Notes: generated by a model not told the origin, from the letters alone. A stretch of 64,000 nucleotides of DNA from CAZHHH01 sp052400685 (GCA_052400685.1 JBQTGJ010000017.1), one strand, 5' to 3'. Counted from the first letter of the stretch, positions 54,081 through 62,935 are shown. Program-made: numbers and translations.

Positions 54081-55769
54081 ATGAAAATGGATTTAAGATT
54101 TTTTATTGCATTGTATTTATTATTGGGAGGGAGTCTGGTTGTTACTGCCCAGTATCCTACCATTTCGGAGAAGGATCAAAAAGCTTCAGCCGAATTAATG
54201 CAACATGTTTACCAGCATTCGGATAGTGCCTGGCAAGTAGCCTGGCCTATTGTTGAGCAACAAGCTAAAGAGGGAAAACCATATATCCCTTGGGCGGCAA
54301 GACCTACAGATTTACCGCAGGCCAATATTCCTGCTTTTCCCGGAGCAGAGGGTGGCGGAATGTTTTCTTTTGGTGGTAGAGGCGGAAAAGTTATAGTGGT
54401 TAATACGCTTGCCGACAGTGGCCCGGGGTCTTTTCGATGGGCATGCGAACAAGGTGGTGCCAGAATTATCGTGTTTAATGTCTCAGGCATCATACGTATC
54501 AAGAGCCCCGTGGTCATTCGTGCACCTTACGTGACAATTGCTGGTCAGACCGCCCCTGGTGATGGTGTTTGTATTGCCGGCGAATCGGTTTGGATTAACA
54601 CGCATGATGTGGTGATTCGTCATATGCGTTTTCGCAGAGGGGAGACCTGGGTTGGACGACGTGATGATTCGCTTGGAGGTAATCCTGTTGGTAATATTAT
54701 GTTGGATCATATTTCTGCAACATGGGGTTTAGATGAAAATATGTCAATTTATCGCCACATGTGGAATGATAGTACTGGAAAGAAAGATGTAAAACTGGGA
54801 ACTGTTAATATTACCATTCAAAATTCTATTTTCGCGGAGGCTTTGGATACCTGGAATCATGCCTTCGGAGCTACCCTGGGAGGTGAAAATTGTTCTTTTA
54901 TGCGCAATCTTTACGCCAATAATACAGGAAGGAATCCTTCCATAGGCTGGAATGGCATTTTTAATTTTGTAAATAATGTTGTTTTTAACTGGAGGCATCG
55001 TTCAGTTGATGGCGGTGATTATACCGCCAAATATAATATTATCAATAATTATTTTAAACCAGGACCTATTACTCAATTGGACGAAGCTATCAGTCATCGT
55101 ATTTTGAAACCTGAATCAGGTCGTAGCCAGCTGGATAAAAAGGTTTACGGCATGGCATATGTGCATGGAAATGTGGTTGAAGGAAATGAGCGCGTTACCA
55201 AAGATAATTGGGATGGCGGCGTTCAAATAGAAAGTATGCCTGACGCAGGTAGTTACACCGATGAAATCCGTTGGCACGAACCCTGGGCTATGCCATATTT
55301 AACAATTATGTCGGCTGACGAGGCTTTTAATTATGTGATTGAGAACGTGGGGGCTACCTGGCCTGTTCGTGACGCTGTTGATCAACGTATTACTCGCGAG
55401 GTCAAAACTGGGGTTATTGAGTATGCCGAGAATGTTAATCTGGATAAAATTCCTAAGTTTAAATACCGACGGCTACCAGATGATTCATATAAAATGGGAA
55501 TTATAACACATCCTGATCAGGTTGGTGGTTATCCCGATTATGTGGGTAAAGCTTATAAAGATACCGATCGTGACGGCATGCCAGATACCTGGGAGAAAAA
55601 ATATGGACTTGATCCTAAAAATTCGTCTGATGCCAACGGAGACATCAACGGTGATGGATATACCAATATTGAAAAGTATATCAATGGTATTGATCCGACC
55701 CAAAATATTGATTGGTCTGATCTTAGCAATAACCACGATACCTTGAAAGATAAAACATCGATGATGTAG
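54081..55769 (+). CDS. PL1-family pectate lyase, second copy
   Basis: A 562-residue secreted lyase. Signal peptide ends near VVTAQ. A helical N-terminal extension (~25-85) precedes the beta-helix. PL1 signatures: IPAFPGAEGGGMFSFGGRGG, ADSGPGSFRWACEQGG, VTIAGQTAPGDGVCIAGESV, MLDHISATWGLDENMS and NLYANNTGRNPSIGW (catalytic Arg region). The C-terminus has Ca-binding DxDxDG-type loops (DTDRDGMPDTWEKKYGLDP, DANGDINGDGYTNIEKYI), but unlike the first PL1 it has no T9SS sorting domain. It is therefore probably periplasmic or freely released, acting on shorter fragments. Confidence 0.9.
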   Translation: MKMDLRFFIALYLLLGGSLVVTAQYPTISEKDQKASAELMQHVYQHSDSAWQVAWPIVEQQAKEGKPYIPWAARPTDLPQANIPAFPGAEGGGMFSFGGRGGKVIVVNTLADSGPGSFRWACEQGGARIIVFNVSGIIRIKSPVVIRAPYVTIAGQTAPGDGVCIAGESVWINTHDVVIRHMRFRRGETWVGRRDDSLGGNPVGNIMLDHISATWGLDENMSIYRHMWNDSTGKKDVKLGTVNITIQNSIFAEALDTWNHAFGATLGGENCSFMRNLYANNTGRNPSIGWNGIFNFVNNVVFNWRHRSVDGGDYTAKYNIINNYFKPGPITQLDEAISHRILKPESGRSQLDKKVYGMAYVHGNVVEGNERVTKDNWDGGVQIESMPDAGSYTDEIRWHEPWAMPYLTIMSADEAFNYVIENVGATWPVRDAVDQRITREVKTGVIEYAENVNLDKIPKFKYRRLPDDSYKMGIITHPDQVGGYPDYVGKAYKDTDRDGMPDTWEKKYGLDPKNSSDANGDINGDGYTNIEKYINGIDPTQNIDWSDLSNNHDTLKDKTSMM

Positions 55770-55785
55770 TTAGAGAGCTGGTTTA

Positions 55786-55830
55786 AGAAAAACAACCATT
55801 CTTGATCTTTATTTGGATGGTTGTTTTTCT
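55786..55830 (+). terminator. Hairpin between PL1 and DUF3826 genes
   Basis: AGAAAAACAACCAT (55786-55799) pairs perfectly with ATGGTTGTTTTTCT (55817-55830) around a 17-base loop. The descending arm is T-rich. It ends only 25 bases before the next start codon, so it may terminate or attenuate. Confidence 0.75.
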
Positions 55831-55855
55831 CATTGAATAATTAAAAAAATACAAA

Positions 55856-56515
55856 ATGTTAGTACGGTTTAGCGGATTATTTTTGTTGGCGGTTTTATAT
55901 TTCCCTGTTGTCAGTGCACAAAAACCAAAAACTGCTGAGGAAGTAAAATATGTTGAAGTATTGCGAGTACGGGCACAAAAAATTATTGATGACTATTTGG
56001 TTTTAGACAGTCCGGAAAAAGCATTATCTGTTCGTGATCTGATTGTTAAGCAGTACTGGGATTTGAATAAAGTTCAAGATTCAAAAGAGACCCAAATTAA
56101 ACAATTAAAAAATGAATTGACGGGTGAAACTTTCAACCGTGAGAAAAGCAAAGTAGAGTCAATGGCAATGAAACGATTGGCCAGGCTGCATCGCCGTTAT
56201 ATTCGGAATCTATCCCGACTTTTGTCGGATGATGAAGTTGATCAGGTGAAAAATGGTATGACTTACAATGTTTATAATCACACTTTTAATGGTTATAAGG
56301 ATATGTTGCCTGATCTTACAGAAGAGCAGATTAGCCAAATTGAGACTTGGCTACTTGAGGCACGCGAGATTGCCATGGATCAGGGCTCTTCGCATGCCAA
56401 ACATGCGGTATTCGGGAAGTACAAAGGGCGTATTAATAATTATTTGTCTGGAGAGGGGTATGATTTGAATAAGGCAAGTAAAGAGTGGCATGAGCGTTTA
56501 AAGGAGTTGTTGTAA
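55856..56515 (+). CDS. DUF3826 family secreted protein
   Basis: A 219-residue exported protein. Signal peptide ends near VVSAQ. The rest is mostly helical and charged, with the DUF3826 pattern of a conserved central segment (LARLHRRYIRNLSRLLSDDEVDQVKNGMTYN) and the tail GYDLNKASKEWHERLKE. The family has no proven activity, but it recurs in Bacteroidota pectin utilisation loci beside PL1 and GH28 genes. It starts 26 bases after the hairpin that follows PL1. Confidence 0.82.
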   Translation: MLVRFSGLFLLAVLYFPVVSAQKPKTAEEVKYVEVLRVRAQKIIDDYLVLDSPEKALSVRDLIVKQYWDLNKVQDSKETQIKQLKNELTGETFNREKSKVESMAMKRLARLHRRYIRNLSRLLSDDEVDQVKNGMTYNVYNHTFNGYKDMLPDLTEEQISQIETWLLEAREIAMDQGSSHAKHAVFGKYKGRINNYLSGEGYDLNKASKEWHERLKELL

Positions 56516-56519
56516 TTCT

Positions 56520-56549
56520 TTTGGTTTTAAAATCATTTTTGATATTTTG
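56520..56549 (+). promoter_or_regulatory. Candidate promoter of the large beta-helix gene
   Basis: TTTG at 56520-56523 and ATATTTTG at 56542-56549 are 18 bases apart and resemble the -33 / -7 pair with one mismatch. It begins just after the DUF3826 stop and would place the start of transcription near 56556. Confidence 0.35.
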
Positions 56550-56593
56550 CGAAAAGCCTTTTTGTGCATATGCCATTTTAATTTTAGTCAAGT

Positions 56594-59500
56594 ATGTTAT
56601 TTAAATTTTTTTTTACTTCATTTCTGAAAACGTTTTCATACGCAAGGCGTCTTTGGAGCCTTGGAATAGCCGTTTTGTGCTTTTTGTCTATGCAGGCGCA
56701 AATGGAAGTACCCGTACGATATAAAAATGGAATCTTGCAATATGAGCAGGATCAGAAGGGTAACAGAATTATTGATTTTTCTTATTGCGGTTACCACGCT
56801 TCCGAAAAGAATATTTTATGGGTAGAGCCCAAAGTTTTTGTTCCTTATGCAGATGGCGATGCAACGGATGTTATTCAGGAGGCTATTGATAGGGTGGCTT
56901 CTATGCCCATACAAGCAAATGGTTTTCGGGGTGCGGTGCAATTGGCTGCTGGTGTTTTTGAATTGGCGGGTCGGTTACAAATAAAAGAATCTGGTATTGT
57001 TCTACGAGGATCTGGGTTCGGCGAAGGAGGAACAACATTGGTAGCAACTGGTACCAATCGGCAAACCCTAATAAGAATTTTTGGACAGGATGACAGGATA
57101 TTTGAGGATGCAGGACCAATTAAACAGCCTTTTGTGCCGGTTAATTCGTTTTACACTATTGTTGAAAATGCATCGTTGTTTAAAGTCGGACAGTCTATCG
57201 AAATAAAAAGGCCTTCTACCATTAAGTGGATTGAGGCTTTGGGTATGAAGACATTTGGTGGTGAAGAAACCGGGTATTTGGGCTGGAAGCCGGGACAGAG
57301 AGTCGTTCGTTGGGAGCGCAAAATTACTAAAATATCACGTGATACAATTTTTTGGGACGTGCCTTTAACCATGGCGCTTGATACAGTCTATGGTCAATCG
57401 GTTATAAATTTACAGAAATGGCCGGGACGGATTTCAGAAATAGGTATTGAAAATTTGAATTTGGAATCTTCTTATAATACCCTTAATAGCAAGGATGAGT
57501 CACATTGCTTTGATGCCATTTCTATTGAGAATGCTGAAAATGTGTGGGTACGTCAAATACAGTTTAAGCATTTTGCGGGTTCGGCAGTGGCCGTATTCGA
57601 AACCGGACGTAAGGTTACTGTGCAGGATTGTGTCTCGTTACAGCCTGTTTCGGAGGAAGCTAATTGGCGAAGATATACCTTCTTCACGATGGGACAGCAA
57701 ACTTTGTTTCAACGTTTGTATGCCCAAAACGGATATCATGATTTTGCTGTCGGGTTTTGTGCAGCAGGACCAAATGCTTTCGTGGAATGCGAATCGTCGC
57801 AACCATTAAATTTTAGTGGAACAATTGATAGTTGGGCCACGGGTGTTTTGTTTGATGTGGTTAAAGTGGATGGACATGAACTGTCCTTCTGTAATCGTAT
57901 GGGAAGCAACCAAGGGGCTGGATGGACTGCAGCTAATTCGGTATTCTGGAATTGTTCGGCAGCACGTATTAAAAATTATGCGCCTCCGGGAGCTATGAAT
58001 TATGCTTTTGGCGTATGGGCTGCTTTTGAGGGAAATGGCGCCTGGTATTCGCAAAACAATCACATTAGTCCGCGAAGTCTGTACTATGCGCAATTGGAGC
58101 AACGAATGGATAAAAAGGGAGGCTATTATTCTGACTGTTATATGCCTTCACCTGCCTCTGCTACCAGTAGCCCTACTATCGGGCAAGCGGCTGATTATAC
58201 TGAGCAAGCCTTTGTCCCGACGGCTTCACTAAAGGATTTTATTTATACGGCCTCGCAACGTGATCACATTAAAGTCCTATCGACAGGATTACCTGTCATT
58301 AAAAAGCGAAACAGAACGCAGGATCATACCATCATGAATAATTTTACTGTTCAAAATGGATGGTTGTCGTTTAATGACAAATTATTATCGGGTATGCGGA
58401 TTACTGTGCCATGGTGGAGAGGTGTTCCACGCCCTTATGAAGCTCTGAAAGCCTCGCCGGCCATAACACGTTTTGTGCCCGGACGAAATGGAAATGGTTA
58501 TACCGATAATATTGAGGATGTCGTGGCTTACATGACTAAAAATAATATTGTTGGAATAGAGCATAACTATGGGTTATGGTACGACCGGCGCCGTGATGAT
58601 CATGAGCGGGTACGCAGAATGGATGGAGAGGTCTGGGCGCCTTTTTATGAGCAGCCTTTTGCCCGCAGTGGAAAAGAAACGGCCTGGGATGGTCTCAGTA
58701 AATACGATCTGACTCAATATAATCCTTTCTATTGGGATAGGCTGGCTGAGTATGCTACCCAAGGCGCTTTACAAGGGAAAATTTTAGTGCAACATCACTA
58801 TTTTCAGCATAATGTGTTGGAGGCTGGCGCTCATTGGGCCGACAGTCCCTGGCGTCCGGTTAATAATATTAACGATACGGGGTTTCCCGAGCCGGCACCC
58901 TATGCCGGCGATAAACGTATTTTTCTGGCTGAGCAGTTCTACGATGTTACACATCCGGTACGCAGGGAATTACACAAAGCATATATACGTCAGTGTCTTG
59001 ATAATTTTTCGGATGATATGCCGGTTTTACATCTGATCAGTGCTGAATATACTGGCCCTTTATCTTTTGTTGAGTTTTGGCTTGACGTAATTATTGAATG
59101 GCAAGAGGAAAATAAACGTGATGTCATGGTAGGCCTGAGTGCGACCAAGGATGTTCAGGATGCAATACTTCAAAATCCTAAATATCGAGACGTTGTTGAT
59201 GTTATCGATATTCGTTATTGGGCTTACAAAGAGGATCAATCTCTGTATGCCCCGCAAGGAGGCGTTAATTTAGCCCCCCGACAACATGCACGATTGGAAA
59301 AACCGGGTAAACGCTCTTTTCAATCGGTTTATAGAAGTGTGAGAGAGTATAAAGAAAGTTATCCTAAAAAAGCGGTTATCTATTCTGAAGGTCAATATGA
59401 TCAGTTTGGGTGGGCTGTTTTAATGGCGGGCGGTTCATTGCCCGTTTTACCAGCTTTGTTACCTGCCGGTTTTGTTAATTCCGTCATAACGATGCAACCT

Positions 59501-59743
59501 GTTGTAAATGCAGATTCCAAAACGTTTTTATTACGCAATGCTAAAGGCGAGTCGGTTATTTATATGCCTAAAGAAACTTCTTGTAAAATTAATTTTTCCG
59601 GAAAGAGTCATCATTTTTATGCAACAAAGATAGAGGCAAAAACGGGATTAGTGATTAGCAGAGAATCGCTACAAAGGGGAAAGCCGGTTGTATTTCATAA
59701 TAATGACAATAAAGATGTTGTAGTATATATTTCAATAAAATAG
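56594..59743 (+). CDS. Large secreted two-part protein, beta-helix plus barrel-like domain
   Basis: A 1049-residue exported protein of the DUF6298/DUF4955-like type found in pectin loci; family assignment is from memory of the N-terminal pattern (YKNGILQYEQDQKGNRIIDF, SYCGY). Signal peptide 1-35 ends near SMQAQ. Residues ~40-500 look like a pectate-lyase-type parallel beta-helix (DVIQEAIDRVASMP, GIVLRGSGFGEGGTTLVATG, CFDAISIENAENVWVRQIQF). Residues ~600-960 resemble a TIM-barrel hydrolase (ITRFVPGRNGNGYTDN, VVAYMTKNNIVGIEHNYGLW, LHLISAEYTGPLSFVEFWLD). A short beta-domain closes the chain. No proven activity; possible catalytic acids are Glu in SAEYTG and in YSEGQYDQFG. A perfect LacI-type palindrome lies inside its signal-peptide codons. 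Confidence 0.75.
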   Translation: MLFKFFFTSFLKTFSYARRLWSLGIAVLCFLSMQAQMEVPVRYKNGILQYEQDQKGNRIIDFSYCGYHASEKNILWVEPKVFVPYADGDATDVIQEAIDRVASMPIQANGFRGAVQLAAGVFELAGRLQIKESGIVLRGSGFGEGGTTLVATGTNRQTLIRIFGQDDRIFEDAGPIKQPFVPVNSFYTIVENASLFKVGQSIEIKRPSTIKWIEALGMKTFGGEETGYLGWKPGQRVVRWERKITKISRDTIFWDVPLTMALDTVYGQSVINLQKWPGRISEIGIENLNLESSYNTLNSKDESHCFDAISIENAENVWVRQIQFKHFAGSAVAVFETGRKVTVQDCVSLQPVSEEANWRRYTFFTMGQQTLFQRLYAQNGYHDFAVGFCAAGPNAFVECESSQPLNFSGTIDSWATGVLFDVVKVDGHELSFCNRMGSNQGAGWTAANSVFWNCSAARIKNYAPPGAMNYAFGVWAAFEGNGAWYSQNNHISPRSLYYAQLEQRMDKKGGYYSDCYMPSPASATSSPTIGQAADYTEQAFVPTASLKDFIYTASQRDHIKVLSTGLPVIKKRNRTQDHTIMNNFTVQNGWLSFNDKLLSGMRITVPWWRGVPRPYEALKASPAITRFVPGRNGNGYTDNIEDVVAYMTKNNIVGIEHNYGLWYDRRRDDHERVRRMDGEVWAPFYEQPFARSGKETAWDGLSKYDLTQYNPFYWDRLAEYATQGALQGKILVQHHYFQHNVLEAGAHWADSPWRPVNNINDTGFPEPAPYAGDKRIFLAEQFYDVTHPVRRELHKAYIRQCLDNFSDDMPVLHLISAEYTGPLSFVEFWLDVIIEWQEENKRDVMVGLSATKDVQDAILQNPKYRDVVDVIDIRYWAYKEDQSLYAPQGGVNLAPRQHARLEKPGKRSFQSVYRSVREYKESYPKKAVIYSEGQYDQFGWAVLMAGGSLPVLPALLPAGFVNSVITMQPVVNADSKTFLLRNAKGESVIYMPKETSCKINFSGKSHHFYATKIEAKTGLVISRESLQRGKPVVFHNNDNKDVVVYISIK
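56625..56638. promoter_or_regulatory. Perfect LacI-type palindrome inside the gene start
   Basis: TGAAAACGTTTTCA is a perfect 14-bp CG-centred palindrome matching the general LacI-family operator form and differing in only one position from the spacer operator at 37627. It lies 31 bases inside the coding sequence and about 70 bases downstream of a candidate transcription start. Confidence 0.45.
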
Positions 59744-59758
59744 CATAGAATGATCAAT

Positions 59759-59900
59759 CGTGATTGTACGAAAATTTTAGTGACAGACAAAAAGACTCAA
59801 TTGCTTGTGAAAAAAAAATCAAATTTAAGGCTTACGAAGTCTGAAAAAAATGAGTTTGCTATGGTAAATAACCATTTTGCGGACCTGCATAACGAAACAC
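59759..59900 (+). repeat. Dispersed repeat A, copy 5 (fused to GH140 reading frame)
   Basis: It begins GTGATTGTACGAAAATTTTAG just after the stop of the beta-helix gene. It continues through AAATTTAAGGCTTACGAAGTC and GCTATGGTAAATAACCATTTTG and fades after AACGAAACACGAAAT. There is an ~18-base insertion in the middle. The right end, normally GCTGACACT, is replaced by GH140 signal-peptide sequence. Confidence 0.75.
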
Positions 59901-61291
59901 GAAATAGGTTTTTAAGTGTTGTTTTTGTAGGCTTAATGATCCTCTATAGCGGATGTGTTCAGGTCGATAATTCAAAAAATGAGCTTCCCAGGTTACGTGT
60001 GTCTGAAAATGGCCATTTTTTGCAGGATGAAAGCGGTGCGCCTTTTTTTTGGCTGGGAGATACCGGGTGGCTTTTGTTTTCTAAACTAACACGGGAAGAA
60101 GCGGAGTTATATATGGATAATCGTGTGGCCAAGGGGTTTAATGTTATTCAGGTGAGTTTGGTACATAGTTTAAACGTCAAAAACAGATATGGCGACTCAG
60201 CTTTAATAACGAGACGGGTATCCAGACCATTGGTCACACCCGGAAACAGTCCTTTGGATTCAGTCGAATATGATTACTGGGATCATGTTGATTACATTAT
60301 TGATTTGGCAGAGAAGAAAGGTTTGTATTTAGCTATTGTTCCGGTTTGGGGTAATAATGTACGTTCGGGAGGGGTGTCTCTCAAAGATGGGATGTTTTAT
60401 GCCCAATGGTTGGGCGCTCGGTATTCTGATAAAACAAACATTATTTGGATGAACGGTGGAGATACGTTTGGTAACGATTCAACAAACATTTGGAATGCGA
60501 TTGGTAAAGGGCTGAAAATGAAGGCGCCTTTGCAACTGGTGACTTTCCATCCACGTGGCAGATGCTCTTCATCCGATTGGTTTCATAGCGAGTCATGGCT
60601 TGATTTTAATATGATTCAGTCGGGACATCGTCGTTATGACCAGGATGACACCAAGCGAGGCTACGGACAGGATAATTGGCGGTACATTAGCGACGATTAC
60701 AGCTTGGTACCTGTAAAACCAACGATTGACGGTGAACCCTCTTATGAAGGAATTCCACAGGGGTTACACGATGTGGATGAACCATATTGGACGGCTGCTG
60801 ATGTGCGTCGTTACGGCTATTGGTCTGTTTTTGCCGGCGCATTTGGTTATACTTACGGAAGTAATGCTGTTATGCAGTTTTACTCAGCTGAAGATGAAAG
60901 TCCGGCTTTTGGCGCTAAAAAATATTGGAATGAAGCGATTAACGATGAAGGTGCCTGTCAGATGGTTTATTTAAAAGAATTGATGTTATCAAGACCTTTT
61001 TTTAGTCGAATTCCAAATCAGCATTTGTTGAATGAGAATGGCGAACAGTACGATTATAAAGTTGCGACAAGTGGTCCCGGATATGCTTTTATTTATACCT
61101 ATCGGGGGGGAATTATTAAAGTTAATATGTCGTATTTCGAAATGGCAAATGTTAAGGCATCATGGTTTTGCCCGCGTAACGGTGAGATGACCGTTTTGGA
61201 TACGTTTCAGGCCGATGGTGTGCATGAATTTCATGCGCCCGGTAAAGTAATGGATGGCAATGACTGGGTGTTAATTTTGGACGTTGTTTAA
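59861..61291 (+). CDS. GH140-like (DUF4038) glycoside hydrolase, lipoprotein
   Basis: A 476-residue lipoprotein from the preferred ATG at 59861. The frame stays open to 59750, but that extra stretch is repeat A. The lipobox is ILYSGC. The DUF4038 barrel begins LRVSENGHFLQDESGAPFFW and LGDTGWLLFSKLTREEAELY, with candidate catalytic carboxylates in WMNGGDTFGNDS and PTIDGEPSYEG. A C-terminal beta-domain (DUF5060/collagen-binding-like end) closes the chain. The characterised GH140 member (BT1012) is an apiosidase acting on rhamnogalacturonan-II, so a similar apiose- or pectin-side-chain activity is plausible. GH28 starts 18 bases after the stop. Confidence 0.85.
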   Translation: MVNNHFADLHNETRNRFLSVVFVGLMILYSGCVQVDNSKNELPRLRVSENGHFLQDESGAPFFWLGDTGWLLFSKLTREEAELYMDNRVAKGFNVIQVSLVHSLNVKNRYGDSALITRRVSRPLVTPGNSPLDSVEYDYWDHVDYIIDLAEKKGLYLAIVPVWGNNVRSGGVSLKDGMFYAQWLGARYSDKTNIIWMNGGDTFGNDSTNIWNAIGKGLKMKAPLQLVTFHPRGRCSSSDWFHSESWLDFNMIQSGHRRYDQDDTKRGYGQDNWRYISDDYSLVPVKPTIDGEPSYEGIPQGLHDVDEPYWTAADVRRYGYWSVFAGAFGYTYGSNAVMQFYSAEDESPAFGAKKYWNEAINDEGACQMVYLKELMLSRPFFSRIPNQHLLNENGEQYDYKVATSGPGYAFIYTYRGGIIKVNMSYFEMANVKASWFCPRNGEMTVLDTFQADGVHEFHAPGKVMDGNDWVLILDVV

Positions 61292-61309
61292 TTTGTAGGA
61301 TTATAAAGT

Positions 61310-62899
61310 ATGACACAATTGCGAAAGAAAATTGGTTGGTTTATTTGGATTTTTATGGCTCTGGGTTTTTTTGTGAAAGCACAGAATGGATGGCTCAATG
61401 TTGCTGATTTAGGTGCCGATACTACAGGCGAAATCTTGTGTACCGATATTATTAAACAGGCTATCACTACGGCTTCAGAAAAGGGCGGTGGAACTGTCTT
61501 TTTTCCCGCAGGAGAGTACCTTACCGGACCGATTGTGATGGAAAGTAATATAACACTTTTTCTTGATGCCGGTGCTTTAATTAAGTTTTCAAATAATTTT
61601 GACGATTATTTACCATTTGTACAAACCAGATGGGAAGGCACTGTCATGATGACTTTTTCGCCTCTTATTTATGCCCATGGTCAAGAGAATATAACTGTTA
61701 CTGGTCGGGGTAAAATTGACGGGCAAGGTCGCGCATGGTGGAATGAAATGGATCGCATTAAGGATTTGGACGACAAAAATTTTGAACATAAATATTCCGA
61801 TTTATGGAGCCGTCTAAATAGTGATGTGGTCACCGAAGCGTATTATCAGAGTACCTTGAAAATGCGTTTTTTTAGGCCGCCAATGATACAATTTTTTCAG
61901 TGTAGTAATATTTTAGTTGAGGGGGTTACGATTGTTAATTCTCCTTTTTGGACGATTAATCCTGTTTTCTCTGATAATATTGTTATCAATGGTATTACAA
62001 TTATAAATCCTCCATCGCCCAACACTGATGGCATTAATCCATCATCTTGTCGTAATGTGAGAATTTCTAACTGTCATATTAGTGTGGGTGACGATTGTAT
62101 CACAATTAAATCTGGTCGTGATATTGACGGTCGAAAATGGGCTGTTCCAACAGAGAACGTGACTATTACAAATTGTACGATGCTGCGTGGACATGGCGGG
62201 GTTGTTATTGGCAGCGAAGTGTCTGGTGATGTGCGGAAAATTACAATCAGTAACTGTGTGTTTGACGGCACTCATCGCGGAATTAGACTGAAATCGGCCC
62301 GTGGACGCGGAGGTGTGGTGGAAGAAATTCGTGTGGATAATGTGGTGATGAAGAATATTAAACGAGAAGCTATTGTTTTTAATCTTTTGTACGACCCAAA
62401 GACTGTTGAAGAGCCTGTTAGTGAGCGTACGCCGGTGTTTCGAAATATTCATATTTCTAATGTGACAGCAACTCGTGTTAAGAAGGCTTGTCTACTTAGA
62501 GGTATCTCCGAAATGCCCATTGAAAATTTGTCTTTCAATAATATAAATATACAAGCTGAAACAGGATTTATCATTAATCAAGCAAAAAATATTGAGTTGC
62601 ACGATGTGGATATTTGTGCGACCAAGGGGCCTTCGTTTGTTGCTAGCGAGGTGTCGGGATTGGTATTGGATAATGTGAAATCTTCGTCTCCTTTGAAAGA
62701 TGAACCGACCATTAATCTTATAAATGTTAATAATGTTTATGTTCATAGTTGTTCCCCTTTGTTCCCAACCAGTGTCTTTTTGAAAGTCGAAGGTGAAAAG
62801 TCTCAACGGATATATCTTTATAATAATTCATGGGTGAATGTTAAAAAAACTGTGGTTAAAGGTCCTGAAGTGATGAGAATGAGTGTGAAAAAGAATTAG
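61310..62899 (+). CDS. GH28 polygalacturonase
   Basis: A 529-residue exported hydrolase of galacturonic-acid chains. Signal peptide ends near VKAQ. The beta-helix carries all GH28 motifs: NTDGINPSSC (~238), ISVGDDCITIKSG with the paired Asp (~259), GHGGVVIGSEVSG with the catalytic His (~293), and RGIRLKSARGRGG (the RxK motif, ~325). There is no T9SS domain and no lipobox, so it is probably periplasmic and trims imported oligosaccharides. It lies in one run with GH140 and the GH43-like gene. Confidence 0.94.
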   Translation: MTQLRKKIGWFIWIFMALGFFVKAQNGWLNVADLGADTTGEILCTDIIKQAITTASEKGGGTVFFPAGEYLTGPIVMESNITLFLDAGALIKFSNNFDDYLPFVQTRWEGTVMMTFSPLIYAHGQENITVTGRGKIDGQGRAWWNEMDRIKDLDDKNFEHKYSDLWSRLNSDVVTEAYYQSTLKMRFFRPPMIQFFQCSNILVEGVTIVNSPFWTINPVFSDNIVINGITIINPPSPNTDGINPSSCRNVRISNCHISVGDDCITIKSGRDIDGRKWAVPTENVTITNCTMLRGHGGVVIGSEVSGDVRKITISNCVFDGTHRGIRLKSARGRGGVVEEIRVDNVVMKNIKREAIVFNLLYDPKTVEEPVSERTPVFRNIHISNVTATRVKKACLLRGISEMPIENLSFNNINIQAETGFIINQAKNIELHDVDICATKGPSFVASEVSGLVLDNVKSSSPLKDEPTINLINVNNVYVHSCSPLFPTSVFLKVEGEKSQRIYLYNNSWVNVKKTVVKGPEVMRMSVKKN

Positions 62900-62935
62900 T
62901 CGGGTTCGTTTTTACCAGCCAAAGTATATTGTTTC

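Noticed and set aside
62042..62452. 136-codon minus-strand frame inside the GH28 gene
   Set aside because: Antisense shadow of a well-supported GH28 coding sequence; the composition (His, Asn, Thr rich) follows the beta-helix codons on the other strand.
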